8,200 bases of DNA from Pseudomonadota bacterium (GCA_023411405.1 JAEYOU010000636.1:1-8200), one strand, 5' to 3'; shown: positions 1-6,160, counted from the stretch's first letter. Made by a program: numbers and translations. The notes: generated from the letters alone by a model not told the origin.

Positions 1-169
1 CGACCTCGCCAGCCTCGCGGGGTGGGTGGCGGGTGAGGCGAACCACGCTCGTTCTCGCACGCGCCGGTCGGAGCTCCTCGACAGCCTGTCGGAACAGCTC
101 GAGGACGTCCTCATCACCTATCGCTGACTCCTTCACCTCCAAGATCGTGACCTCGCGAGCCGTAGCCAT
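1..169 (-). CDS. Hypothetical protein, N-terminal part, running off the window edge
   Basis: A minus-strand frame opens with ATG at 169 and stays open for 56 codons to the left edge, with an in-frame TAA (187-185) five codons upstream of the ATG. The N-terminal half is acidic and probably helical (it begins MATAREVTILEVKESA), followed by an Arg-rich stretch. I recognise no family. No convincing Shine-Dalgarno precedes the ATG. About a quarter of its codons end in A or T, far more than in the genes to the right, so it is either an accessory or acquired gene or not a gene. It lies beyond the tRNA terminator, so it would need its own promoter. I see no other gene in 170-339; that stretch holds only a small hairpin at 311-326. 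Confidence 0.35.
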   Translation of the reverse strand, partial: MATAREVTILEVKESAIGDEDVLELFRQAVEELRPARARTSVVRLTRHPPREAGEV

Positions 170-339
170 ATGCGCCGATTCAAGTTACCAGCGTGAACAC
201 GGCTTCTGCTCTCAACCGGCGGCGCACGACCGTCGACGACCCGCAGTGCTGGCTCTTCGGGGATGGCGCGAGCGATGCCCGGGGATCCCGGCGCGACTTG
301 GCCGTGGACATCTCCCTGCGGGGAGAGGTGGGGGAGACG

Positions 340-381
340 AAAAAAGCCCCGACCCTGGAAGTGCAGCCAGGATCGGGGCTT
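340..381 (-). terminator. Intrinsic terminator of the tRNA-Arg gene
   Basis: Read on the minus strand, a 15-bp GC-rich stem (arms 381-367 and 358-344, one G.U wobble) closes an 8-base loop and runs into a run of six Ts (345-340). It begins seven bases beyond the mature 3' end of the tRNA. This is a textbook rho-independent terminator for the tRNA transcript. Confidence 0.88.
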
Positions 382-387
382 CGGGAG

Positions 388-461
388 CGCGCGATACAGG
401 ATTCGAACCTGTGGCCTTCGGCTCCGGAGGCCGACGCTCTATCCAGCTGAGCTAATCGCGC
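388..461 (-). tRNA. tRNA-Arg (anticodon CCG)
   Basis: The 74-nt minus-strand sequence folds as a complete cloverleaf. It has a 7-bp acceptor stem (GCGCGAU with AUCGCGC), a D arm GCUC/GAGC and an anticodon stem UCGGC/GCCGA with loop CUCCGGA, which places CCG as the anticodon. The T arm is ACAGG/CCUGU with loop UUCGAAU, and the discriminator base is G. It decodes the Arg codon CGG, which is useful in such a GC-rich genome. The 3' CCA is not encoded (CUC follows the discriminator) and must be added by the CCA-adding enzyme. The gene is transcribed away from the fatty-acid cluster and ends in the terminator just beyond. Confidence 0.96.
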
Positions 462-473
462 TCGCGGGGGCCG

Positions 474-502
474 TATGTAGTTCACACCCCCCTGAAACGC
501 AA
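474..502 (-). promoter_or_regulatory. Candidate sigma70 promoter for tRNA-Arg
   Basis: On the minus strand, TTGCGT (502-497) and TACATA (479-474) are separated by 17 bases, and the -10 lies 12 bases before the mature tRNA 5' end. Each box matches consensus at only 3 of 6 positions, but the spacing and location fit, and this is the most AT-rich patch nearby. A G/C-rich discriminator follows, as is common for stable-RNA promoters. Confidence 0.42.
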
Positions 503-558
503 GGAGGTTCCCCTGGCCGTCCCGCCGCGCCCCACAGTTCCCGACCCGTGATCGCCGG

Positions 559-598
559 GGTGATACGAGGGGACGGGCGGCCGAGGGCGAGTGTCACC
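559..598. repeat. Interrupted inverted repeat between the tRNA and response-regulator genes
   Basis: GGTGATAC (559-566) and GTGTCACC (591-598) are inverted arms with one mismatch (a wobble in RNA), 24 bases apart. A further GTGATC lies at 548-553. The element ends about 20 bases upstream of the proposed -35 box of the response-regulator gene, so it could be an upstream binding site. The function is not known. Confidence 0.3.
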
Positions 599-617
599 TC
601 CGCGGGGGACCCGATTC

Positions 618-647
618 TTGACCCCCGGCGGCGCGGGCTGCTACGAA
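618..647 (+). promoter_or_regulatory. Candidate sigma70 promoter for the response-regulator gene
   Basis: TTGACC (618-623) matches the -35 consensus well and is followed, after 18 bases, by a weak TACGAA (642-647). Transcription would begin near 654, leaving a leader of about 45 bases before ATG 700. The in-frame ATG at 652 would then sit at the transcript's very end, which argues against its use. Confidence 0.42.
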
Positions 648-699
648 TGAAGTGGTTCCGGGCAGTTTCAAGCTTTTCCAGGCTGCCACCGAGGGACGA

Positions 700-1347
700 A
701 TGGCTATCCGGGCTATCGCGGTAGAGGACGACGAGGCCGTCGCCAAGCTCATCGCGCAGGTCCTCACGTCCTACGGCGTCGAGGTCTGCGGGACGGCCGG
801 CACGGGAGAGGACGGGGTCGCGCTCGCCCGCCGGGAGCGACCGGACATCGCGCTCGTCGATCTCGGCCTGCCGAAGATGAGCGGCGAGGACGTCATCGCC
901 ACGATCCGCCAGGAGCTCCCCAAGACCGCGTGCATCGCGCTCACCGCCGTGGACATCCCGGCGCGCGTGCTCGCCGCCATGCGGGCGGGGGCGTCCGGGT
1001 ACATCCTGAAGCCCTTCCACGCCGCCGACCTCACCAAGGCGGTCGAGGACGTGATCTCCGGCGAGGCCGCGCCCATCAGCCCGCGCGCGGCCAAGGTGCT
1101 CCTCGCCGAGCTGCGCGGCGATCCGCCGGATCAGAAGGCCAAGGACGGACCGGCGCTCTCGAAGCGCGAGCTCGAGGTGCTCCAGCTCCTCGTCCACGGC
1201 CACACGTACGCCGACGTGGCCCAGGCGCTCGGGATCGCCGAGGGCACGGTCCAGACGTACGTGAAGCGCATCTACGAGAAGATGGACGTCTCGACCAAGG
1301 CCGAGGCGGCCCTCCTGGCGGTCGCCCGCGGGCTCGTGAAGCCGTAG
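700..1347 (+). CDS. NarL/FixJ-family response regulator (REC plus LuxR-type HTH)
   Basis: This is a 215-residue two-component response regulator. Residues 1-120 form a receiver domain: acidic pocket E9-D10-D11, phospho-acceptor D54 in LVDLGLP, switch Thr T82 in LTA and K104 in YILKPF. After a linker with an SPRA motif, residues 152-213 form a LuxR/GerE-type DNA-binding domain, with LSKRELEVLQLL, IAEGTVQTYVKRIYEKM as recognition and dimer helices, and a C-terminal alanine-rich helix. In this family, phosphorylation of the Asp promotes dimerisation and DNA binding. I chose ATG 700, because GAGGG lies at 691-695 and the receiver begins directly with its first beta strand; an upstream ATG at 652 would add 16 residues unlike the family. 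No histidine kinase is in the window, so its partner and targets are unknown. The fatty-acid cluster downstream has its own promoter. Confidence 0.93.
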   Translation: MAIRAIAVEDDEAVAKLIAQVLTSYGVEVCGTAGTGEDGVALARRERPDIALVDLGLPKMSGEDVIATIRQELPKTACIALTAVDIPARVLAAMRAGASGYILKPFHAADLTKAVEDVISGEAAPISPRAAKVLLAELRGDPPDQKAKDGPALSKRELEVLQLLVHGHTYADVAQALGIAEGTVQTYVKRIYEKMDVSTKAEAALLAVARGLVKP

Positions 1348-1384
1348 CGGCGCGCGTCAACGCTGGAATCTCGCGAGCATCCGT

Positions 1385-1413
1385 GGCGCTCCGGCCCTAT
1401 GGGGCGGTGCGCC
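1385..1413 (+). other. Stem-loop after the response-regulator gene, possible terminator
   Basis: GGCGC (1385-1389) pairs with GCGCC (1409-1413). Inside it, CCGGCCC and GGGGCGG pair with one mismatch around a TAT loop. It lies 38 bases past the stop codon. No T-run follows, so it is not a standard intrinsic terminator; it could mark a factor-dependent end or be chance pairing in GC-rich DNA. Confidence 0.25.
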
Positions 1414-1460
1414 CTCGAGCGCGAGCGTCACGGCCGGGTACGGTCGGTTCCGGGCGCTCC

Positions 1461-1488
1461 TTGACTTCGGGGGGTCCACCCCTATAAT
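1461..1488 (+). promoter_or_regulatory. Strong sigma70 promoter of the yceD-rpmF-plsX-fab cluster
   Basis: TTGACT (1461-1466) and a perfect TATAAT (1483-1488) are separated by 16 bases. This is the best promoter match in the window and stands out in such GC-rich DNA. Transcription should begin near 1495, giving a leader of only about 27 bases before ATG 1522. The spacer holds an inverted repeat, GGGGT (1471-1475) and ACCCC (1478-1482), between the two boxes, a possible repressor or activator site. GGCCC (1491-1495) and GGGCC (1503-1507) flank the predicted start. Confidence 0.86.
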
Positions 1489-1521
1489 GAGGCCCCTTTT
1501 TCGGGCCGAAACGTAGTCCAA

Positions 1522-2085
1522 ATGCGCGTCAATATTGACGAAATCAAGGAGGCCGGCCTCCGGCGCTCGTGGGATGTCACCCGCGAGACGACCGACGAGA
1601 TGGTCGCCGGCGACCAGGCGGGATACCGGGCTCGCGGCCCGTTCCACGTCGAGGCCCACCTCCAGAAGATCGAGCGGCGCGTCCGGGTCGACGCGCACGG
1701 GAAGGCCGAGCTGACGGTGCCCTGCGGGCGCTGCCTCGGGCCGGTCTCGATCGACCTGCCGGTCGACTTCGAGCTGACGCTCGTGCCGCGCGAGGAGTAC
1801 GAGGAGGCGCGCCGCGCCGGTCGCGACGACAACACCGGTCCGGTGGCCGGCACGTTCGATCCCGAGGACGCGGAGGAGGATTTCTACACAGGCAAGGTGA
1901 TCGATCTCGATCCCCTCGTCCGCGAGCAGCTCGTCCTCTCGCTGCCGGCCTACCCGGTCTGCCGCGACGACTGCAAGGGCCTGTGCACCGTCTGCGGGAC
2001 GAACCTGAACGATCGGGACTGCGGCTGCGACCGCCACGTCCCCGACCCGCGCTGGGCGGGACTGAAGAACCTCAAGCTGCAGTAG
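1522..2085 (+). CDS. yceD: DUF177 / YceD-family protein with a Cys-rich C-terminus
   Basis: This 187-residue protein belongs to the DUF177 (YceD) family, nearly always encoded beside rpmF and linked in E. coli and plants to 23S rRNA accumulation or processing. Its biochemical role is not settled. Family hallmarks seen are the start MRVNIDEIKEAGL, the CGRCL motif (C68, C71), a central acidic linker (about 91-122), and the C-terminal block with C147, C151, C155, C158, C167 and C169 around GLCTVCGTNLN, which looks metal-binding. ATG 1522 is chosen because the family N-terminus begins there, although no Shine-Dalgarno precedes it; an AAGGAGG lies instead within the gene (1546-1552) with no in-frame start after it. 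It is the first gene of the cluster, 35 bases ahead of rpmF. Codons 2-7 overlap a perfect 14-bp palindrome. Confidence 0.93.
   Translation: MRVNIDEIKEAGLRRSWDVTRETTDEMVAGDQAGYRARGPFHVEAHLQKIERRVRVDAHGKAELTVPCGRCLGPVSIDLPVDFELTLVPREEYEEARRAGRDDNTGPVAGTFDPEDAEEDFYTGKVIDLDPLVREQLVLSLPAYPVCRDDCKGLCTVCGTNLNDRDCGCDRHVPDPRWAGLKNLKLQ
1527..1540. promoter_or_regulatory. Perfect 14-bp palindrome over codons 2-7 of yceD, candidate operator
   Basis: CGTCAATATTGACG equals its own reverse complement. It lies about 30-45 bases past the predicted transcription start. It needs AAT, ATT and GAA codons where this genome otherwise prefers AAC, ATC and GAG. The half-site GCGTCAA also occurs at 1354-1360 and GCGTCA at 1425-1430. 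It may be a binding site for a dimeric regulator of the cluster. As RNA it could instead form a 5-bp stem with an AUAU loop near the start codon. Confidence 0.45.
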
Positions 2086-2120
2086 AGTGAGCGGCCTTTC
2101 CGCTCGAGAAGGAGTCGGTC

Positions 2121-2303
2121 GTGGGTCTTCCGAAGAAGAGGACGAGCAGCATGCGCCGGAACCGGCGCCGCGCTGCCAACTTCAAGCTGAAGCCGGTCAA
2201 CGTGGTGAAGTGCCCGAAGTGCAAGGAGCCCGTGCTCCCGCACCGGGCGTGCCCTTCCTGCGGGTCGTACAAGGGCGAGCAGGTCACCGAGGCCAGCAGC
2301 TAG
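2121..2303 (+). CDS. rpmF: 50S ribosomal protein bL32
   Basis: This is a 60-residue bL32, a structural protein of the large ribosomal subunit. The basic N-terminus (GLPKKRTSSMRRNRRRAAN) is typical for binding 23S rRNA. A complete zinc ribbon follows, C31-x2-C34 and C44-x2-C47, with PHRACPSCGSYKG between and after. Having all four cysteines, it is the zinc-binding form rather than the zinc-independent paralogue. The start is GTG 2121: AAGGAG at 2109-2114 lies six bases upstream, and the conserved PKKRTS block begins at residue 4. It sits between yceD and plsX, its usual place in many bacteria, where it links ribosome supply to lipid synthesis. Nothing looks damaged. Confidence 0.96.
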   Translation: MGLPKKRTSSMRRNRRRAANFKLKPVNVVKCPKCKEPVLPHRACPSCGSYKGEQVTEASS

Positions 2304-2324
2304 CAACGAGGCCGTTCGCACCTG

Positions 2325-3434
2325 ATGCCCGAGACGATCGCGCCGGTGGCCGTGGATGCCATGGGGGGTGACAACGCCCCCTCCGCGATCGTGCAGGGTG
2401 CAGTTAACGCAGCGCGCAACGGAGTCCCGGTGCTGCTCGTCGGCGCCGAGGAGGTCGTGCGCGCCGAGCTCGCGCGCCTGCGGGTCGGCGCCGGGCTGCC
2501 GCTCGAGGTTCACCATGCGCAGGAGGTGGTCGAGATGCACGACCACCCGGTGCAGGCCATGCGGCGCAAGAAGGACAACTCCATCCGCCTCTGCTTCGAG
2601 CTCGTGAAGGCGGGCCGGGCCTCGGCGATGGTGTCCGCGGGCAACTCGGGCGCGGTGATGGCGGGCGCGATCTTCGTGCTCGGCCGGCCCGAGGGCGTGG
2701 AGCGGCCGGCGATCATCTCCGCCCTCCCGGCGCCCAACTCGCCGATCCTCCTCGACATGGGCGCGGTGGTGGACTGCAAGCCCCTCCACCTCGTGCAGTT
2801 CGCGCTCATGGGCGAGGTGTACGCCCGCCGCGTGCTCGGGAAGGCCCGGCCCCGGGTGGCGATCCTCGCGAACGGCGAGGAGGAGTCGAAGGGCACCGAG
2901 CTCACCCGGCTCGCCGCGGCGGCGCTGCGCCGCTCCCGCATCCACTTCGTCGGCTACGCCGAGGGGCGCGACCTCCTCACGGGCGAGTTCGACGTCATCG
3001 CCACCGACGGCTTCACCGGCAACGTCGCGCTCAAGACGATGGAGGGCACGGCCCGCGTCGTCGCCGACGGCCTGAAGCGCGCCCTGACGAGCTCGCTCCC
3101 GGCGAAGCTCGGCGGGCTGCTCGCCTCCCGGGCCCTGCGGCGGATGAAGCGGCAGATCGACTGGCGCGAGGTGGGCGGCGCGCCGCTCGTCGGCGTGTCG
3201 GGCGTCGGCTTCATCAGCCACGGCCGCTCCGACGCGCTCGCCATCGAGAACGCCATCCGCCGCGCGCACGCGGCGGCGGGCACGCACTTCACGGACGAGA
3301 TCGCCGAGGCGGTCGCCCCCGCGGCGACCCTCCTCGCCGAGGCGGAGGGGAACCTCCCCCCCGCCGGAACATCCACCGGTCCGTCTTCGACGGATCCCCT
3401 CCCTCCGCGCCCCCCGGCGCGGGCGGACGCCTGA
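2325..3434 (+). CDS. plsX: Phosphate acyltransferase PlsX
   Basis: PlsX is a peripheral membrane enzyme that turns long-chain acyl-ACP plus phosphate into acyl-phosphate, the donor used by PlsY to begin phospholipid synthesis. The 369-residue product shows the family signatures: VAVDAMGGDNAP (8-19), SAGNSGA (104-110), LLDMGA (142-147), NGEEESKGT (183-191), TDGFTGNVALK (227-237) and GVSGVGFISHGRS near 290-302. It is somewhat longer than the usual length of about 330-350 residues. The excess is a Pro/Ser/Thr-rich tail from about 342 (NLPPAGTS onward), which looks disordered. ATG 2325 is the first start after rpmF, 21 bases downstream, and puts the DAMGGD loop at residue 11. Only a weak ribosome site (ACGAGG, well upstream) is seen, so coupling to rpmF translation is possible. 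Confidence 0.95.
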   Translation: MPETIAPVAVDAMGGDNAPSAIVQGAVNAARNGVPVLLVGAEEVVRAELARLRVGAGLPLEVHHAQEVVEMHDHPVQAMRRKKDNSIRLCFELVKAGRASAMVSAGNSGAVMAGAIFVLGRPEGVERPAIISALPAPNSPILLDMGAVVDCKPLHLVQFALMGEVYARRVLGKARPRVAILANGEEESKGTELTRLAAAALRRSRIHFVGYAEGRDLLTGEFDVIATDGFTGNVALKTMEGTARVVADGLKRALTSSLPAKLGGLLASRALRRMKRQIDWREVGGAPLVGVSGVGFISHGRSDALAIENAIRRAHAAAGTHFTDEIAEAVAPAATLLAEAEGNLPPAGTSTGPSSTDPLPPRPPARADA

Positions 3435-3451
3435 ACGAGGACCCCAGAGAG

Positions 3452-4432
3452 ATGCGATCGCTCATCGCCGGCACCGGCTCCTACGCGCCCGAGAAGATCC
3501 TGACGAACGCGGATCTCGAGAAGATGGTCGAGACCAGCGATCAGTGGATCGTCGAGCGGACGGGGATCCGCGAGCGCCACGTCGCAGCGCCGGAGCAGGC
3601 CACGAGCGACCTCGCCCTCGTCGCGGCCGAGCGCGCCCTGAAGGACGCGGGCCTCGCCGCGGTGGACGTGGAGATGATCGTCGTCGGCACCATCACGCCG
3701 GACTACCCGTGGCCCTCCGCGGCGGCCGTCCTCCAGGGAAAGCTCGGGAACAAGAAGGCCTTCGCCTTCGACGTGTCCGCGGCCTGCGCGGGGTCGATCT
3801 ACGCGCTCGCCATCGCCGACCGGTTCGTCGCGAGCGGCGCGGTCAAGAACGCGCTCGTCCTCGGCGTCGAGACCATCTCGCGGGTCACGGACTGGACCGA
3901 CCGGAACACCTGCATCCTCTTCGGCGACGGCGCCGGCGCGATGGTGCTGAAGCCGACCGACGACCCGCGCCGCGGCGTGCTCACGACGCGCCTCCACGCC
4001 GACGGCGCGCTCGTGCCCATCCTCTACCAGCCGGGCGGCGGCTCGCGGGATCCGATCTCGGAGAAGGTGGTCCGCGAGCGCTCGCACTTCGTGAAGATGA
4101 ACGGGCGCGAGGTGTTCAAGGTGGCGGTCCGGTCGCTCGAGGAGGCGAGCCGCGAGGTGCTCGCGGCGGAGCACCTCACGCCCGGTGACGTCACGTACGT
4201 CATCGCGCACCAGGCGAACCGGCGCATCCTCGACGCGACGCTGACGCGGCTCGGGGTGCCGCCGGAGAAGTGCTGGATGAACCTCGAGAAGTACGGCAAC
4301 ACCTCCTCGGCCAGCCTGCCGATGACGCTCGACGAGGCGCACCGCGCCGGCTGGTTCAAGCCGGGCGACATCATCCTCATGATGGCCATCGGCGGCGGCA
4401 TGGCCTGGGGCGCCAGCGTGGTCCGCTGGTAG
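3452..4432 (+). CDS. fabH: Beta-ketoacyl-ACP synthase III (FabH)
   Basis: FabH starts fatty-acid synthesis by condensing an acyl-CoA primer (acetyl-CoA or a branched starter) with malonyl-ACP to give 3-ketoacyl-ACP. The 326-residue protein has the full catalytic triad: C112 in DVSAACAGS, H253 in IAHQANRRI, and N283 in YGNTSSAS. The substrate-site W32 and R36-TGIRERH region near the N-terminus and the C-terminal GGGMAWGASVVRW are also typical. The length matches the family (about 317-335). It begins 17 bases after plsX and ends 17 bases before fabD. Myxobacteria often make iso-branched fatty acids from branched primers; whether this enzyme prefers them cannot be judged from sequence alone. Confidence 0.96.
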   Translation: MRSLIAGTGSYAPEKILTNADLEKMVETSDQWIVERTGIRERHVAAPEQATSDLALVAAERALKDAGLAAVDVEMIVVGTITPDYPWPSAAAVLQGKLGNKKAFAFDVSAACAGSIYALAIADRFVASGAVKNALVLGVETISRVTDWTDRNTCILFGDGAGAMVLKPTDDPRRGVLTTRLHADGALVPILYQPGGGSRDPISEKVVRERSHFVKMNGREVFKVAVRSLEEASREVLAAEHLTPGDVTYVIAHQANRRILDATLTRLGVPPEKCWMNLEKYGNTSSASLPMTLDEAHRAGWFKPGDIILMMAIGGGMAWGASVVRW

Positions 4433-4449
4433 GGAGACGGGAACGGACG

Positions 4450-5389
4450 ATGGGAAAGCTCGCATTCATCTTCCCCGGCCAGGGCTCGCAGGCCGTGGGC
4501 ATGGGCAAGGACCTCCACGACGCGTTCCCCGAGGCGCGCGCCGTCTTCGAGGCCGTCGACGCGGCGCTCGGCGAGGCGCTCTCGGCGCTCTGCTTCGAGG
4601 GGCCGGAGGACCGGCAGAAGCTCACCGCCAACACGCAGCCCTGCATCCTCACGGTCTCGTCCGCGGCCGCGGCCGTGCTGGCGAAGGAGGGCGTCCGGCC
4701 CGACCTCGTCGCCGGCCACTCGCTGGGCGAGTACTCGGCGCTCGTCGCGGCCGGGGCGTGCACCGCCGCCGAGGCGGCGCGCGCGGTGCGCGCGCGGCAC
4801 CTTCATGCAGGAGGCGGTGCCGGCGGGGCAGGGGGCGATGAGCGCGGTGCTCGGGCTCGACCCGGCCAAGGTGAAGGAGCTCTGCGCCGCGGTCGCCGTC
4901 GAGACCGGCCAGGTGGTGGCGCCCGCCAACTTCAACGAGCCGGCGCAGACCGTGATCGCGGGCGCCGCGGGCGCCGTCGAGAAGGCCGGCGCGAAGCTCA
5001 AGGAGGCGGGGGCCAAGCGCGTCATCCCGCTCCCGGTGTCCGCCCCCTTCCACTCGGCGCTCATGGAGCCGGTGAAGGCGCGGCTCGAGCCGGTGCTCCG
5101 CGGGATCGCCTGGAAGGCGCCCGCCTGCCCGGTCGTCACGAACGTCGAGGCCGCGCCCAACGCCGACGCGGCCCGGATCGTCCCGCTCCTCGTCGAGCAG
5201 GTGACCGCCCCCGTGCGCTGGATCGAGTGCGTGGAGCGGCTCGTCCGCGAGGGCGTGACGCGGGTGGTCGAGGTCGGTCCCAAGACCGTCCTCTCCGGGA
5301 TGGTCCGCCGCATCGACAAGAGCGTCGAGGTGTGGAACGTGGAGGACCGCGCCTCGCTGGAGAAGACCCTCGCCGCCCTCCGGGCGTAG
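4450..5389 (+). CDS. fabD: Malonyl-CoA:ACP transacylase (FabD), interrupted by a frameshift
   Basis: FabD moves the malonyl group from CoA to ACP, supplying every elongation step. As given, the gene is in two frames. Residues 1-116 are read from ATG 4450 and carry GQGSQ (10-14) and nucleophile S91 in GHSLGEYS. The rest is read one frame over, from about 4793 to TAG 5387, with TFMQEAVPAGQGAMS, NFNEPAQTVIAG, catalytic His in PVSAPFHSALM (H202 after repair) and VEVGPKTVLSG. The break lies in a CG run at 4788-4797, at the conserved Arg-Gly that binds the malonyl carboxylate (R117 in E. coli). Adding one CG unit gives a continuous 313-residue protein, a normal length. FabD is usually essential, so a sequencing or assembly error is most likely. 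Real pseudogenisation, recoding or a length-variable tract are alternatives. Annotation software may report only the 3' part from ATG 4805. Confidence 0.92.
4788..4797 (+). repeat. CG-dinucleotide run at the fabD frame break
   Basis: The run reads GCGCGCGCGG. The intact frame (Val-Arg-Ala-Arg-Gly-Thr-Phe-Met) needs one extra CG unit here. A similar CG run lies just upstream at 4777-4785. Placing the missing unit in the downstream run fits the family pattern better, because it keeps a Val before the Arg-x-Arg-Gly, but the exact site cannot be fixed by reading. Confidence 0.8.
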
Positions 5390-5410
5390 CGCCGGGGAAG
5401 GAGAGAAGAC

Positions 5411-6160
5411 GTGTTCGACTTCCAGGGAAAGGTCGCGCTGGTCACGGGCGCCTCGCGCGGCATCGGCCGGGCGGTGGCGGTGACGCTCGCGAAGGGCGGG
5501 GCGAGCGTCGCCCTCAACTACGCCGGCAACGAGGCGGCCGCGGCCGAGGCGCTGAAGCTCGTCCAGGAGGCGGGCGCGCCCCGGGCCGAGCTCTTCAAGT
5601 TCGACGTCGCCGACCCGGCGGCGTGCGCCGCGGCCGTCGAGCAGATCGCCGGCGCCTGGGGCGGGCTGCACGTCCTCGTCAACAACGCCGGCATCGCGCT
5701 CGATCAGCTGGTCATGCGCATCAAGGACGAGGACTGGAGCCGTCAGCTCCAGGTGAACCTCACCGGCGCCTTCAACCTCACCCGCGCGGTGGCCCGCCCC
5801 ATGATGAAGCAGCGGGGCGGCGCGATCGTGAACCTCACCTCGGTGGTCGGCGAGATGGGGAACGCCGGGCAGGCCGCCTACGCGGCCACCAAGGCCGGCC
5901 TCATCGGCCTCACCAAGGCGGTGGCCCGGGAGCTCGCCTCGCGCGGCGTCCGCGTCAACGCGGTCGCGCCGGGCTACGTGGACACGGACATGACCCACGC
6001 GCTGCCCGAGGCGGCGCGGACCAAGCTGCAGGAGATGATCCCGCTCGCGCGGATCGGCTCGGCCCAGGACGTGGCCGACGCCGTGGCCTTCCTCGCGAGC
6101 GATCGAGCGTCGTACGTGACCGGCGAGGTCCTGCGGGTCAACGGCGGGATGTACATGTAG
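5411..6160 (+). CDS. fabG: 3-oxoacyl-ACP reductase (FabG)
   Basis: FabG is the NADPH-dependent short-chain dehydrogenase that reduces 3-ketoacyl-ACP to (R)-3-hydroxyacyl-ACP. The 249-residue protein is a classical SDR: cofactor loop TGASRGIG (12-19), NNAG (91-94), and catalytic tetrad N116, S144, Y157 and K161 (YAATK). It also has the PGYVDTDM loop and the C-terminal GEVLRVNGGMYM. Arg17 in the glycine loop is consistent with NADPH use. The start is GTG 5411; AAGGAG at 5398-5403 lies seven bases upstream, and the N-terminus MFDFQGKVALVTG matches the family. It follows fabD by 21 bases and precedes acpP. Its place among fab genes makes FabG the safe call over other SDRs. Confidence 0.97.
   Translation: MFDFQGKVALVTGASRGIGRAVAVTLAKGGASVALNYAGNEAAAAEALKLVQEAGAPRAELFKFDVADPAACAAAVEQIAGAWGGLHVLVNNAGIALDQLVMRIKDEDWSRQLQVNLTGAFNLTRAVARPMMKQRGGAIVNLTSVVGEMGNAGQAAYAATKAGLIGLTKAVARELASRGVRVNAVAPGYVDTDMTHALPEAARTKLQEMIPLARIGSAQDVADAVAFLASDRASYVTGEVLRVNGGMYM

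Noticed and set aside
311..326. Hairpin TCTCCC-TGCG-GGGAGA
   Set aside because: No T-run follows on either strand, no gene end is adjacent, and the tRNA already has a strong terminator. Such short G/C hairpins are common in GC-rich DNA.
193..450. Plus-strand small frames at 33-455, 193-450 and 263-724
   Set aside because: They run through the tRNA gene or its terminator on the opposite strand, have no ribosome site worth noting, and show no family resemblance.
180..485. A minus-strand 101-codon frame containing LAQLDRASASGAEGHRFESC
   Set aside because: This is the well-known false protein obtained by translating a tRNA gene; it spans tRNA-Arg and its terminator.
652..699. Longer start for the response regulator at ATG 652
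   Set aside because: It lies at the predicted transcription start, adds residues not typical before a receiver domain, and ATG 700 has a better ribosome site.
4805..5389. fabD 3' part as an independent short gene starting at ATG 4805
   Set aside because: It lacks the nucleophile Ser and the first half of the alpha/beta fold. The in-frame match extends upstream of the ATG (Arg-Gly-Thr-Phe), showing it is the tail of a frameshifted gene.
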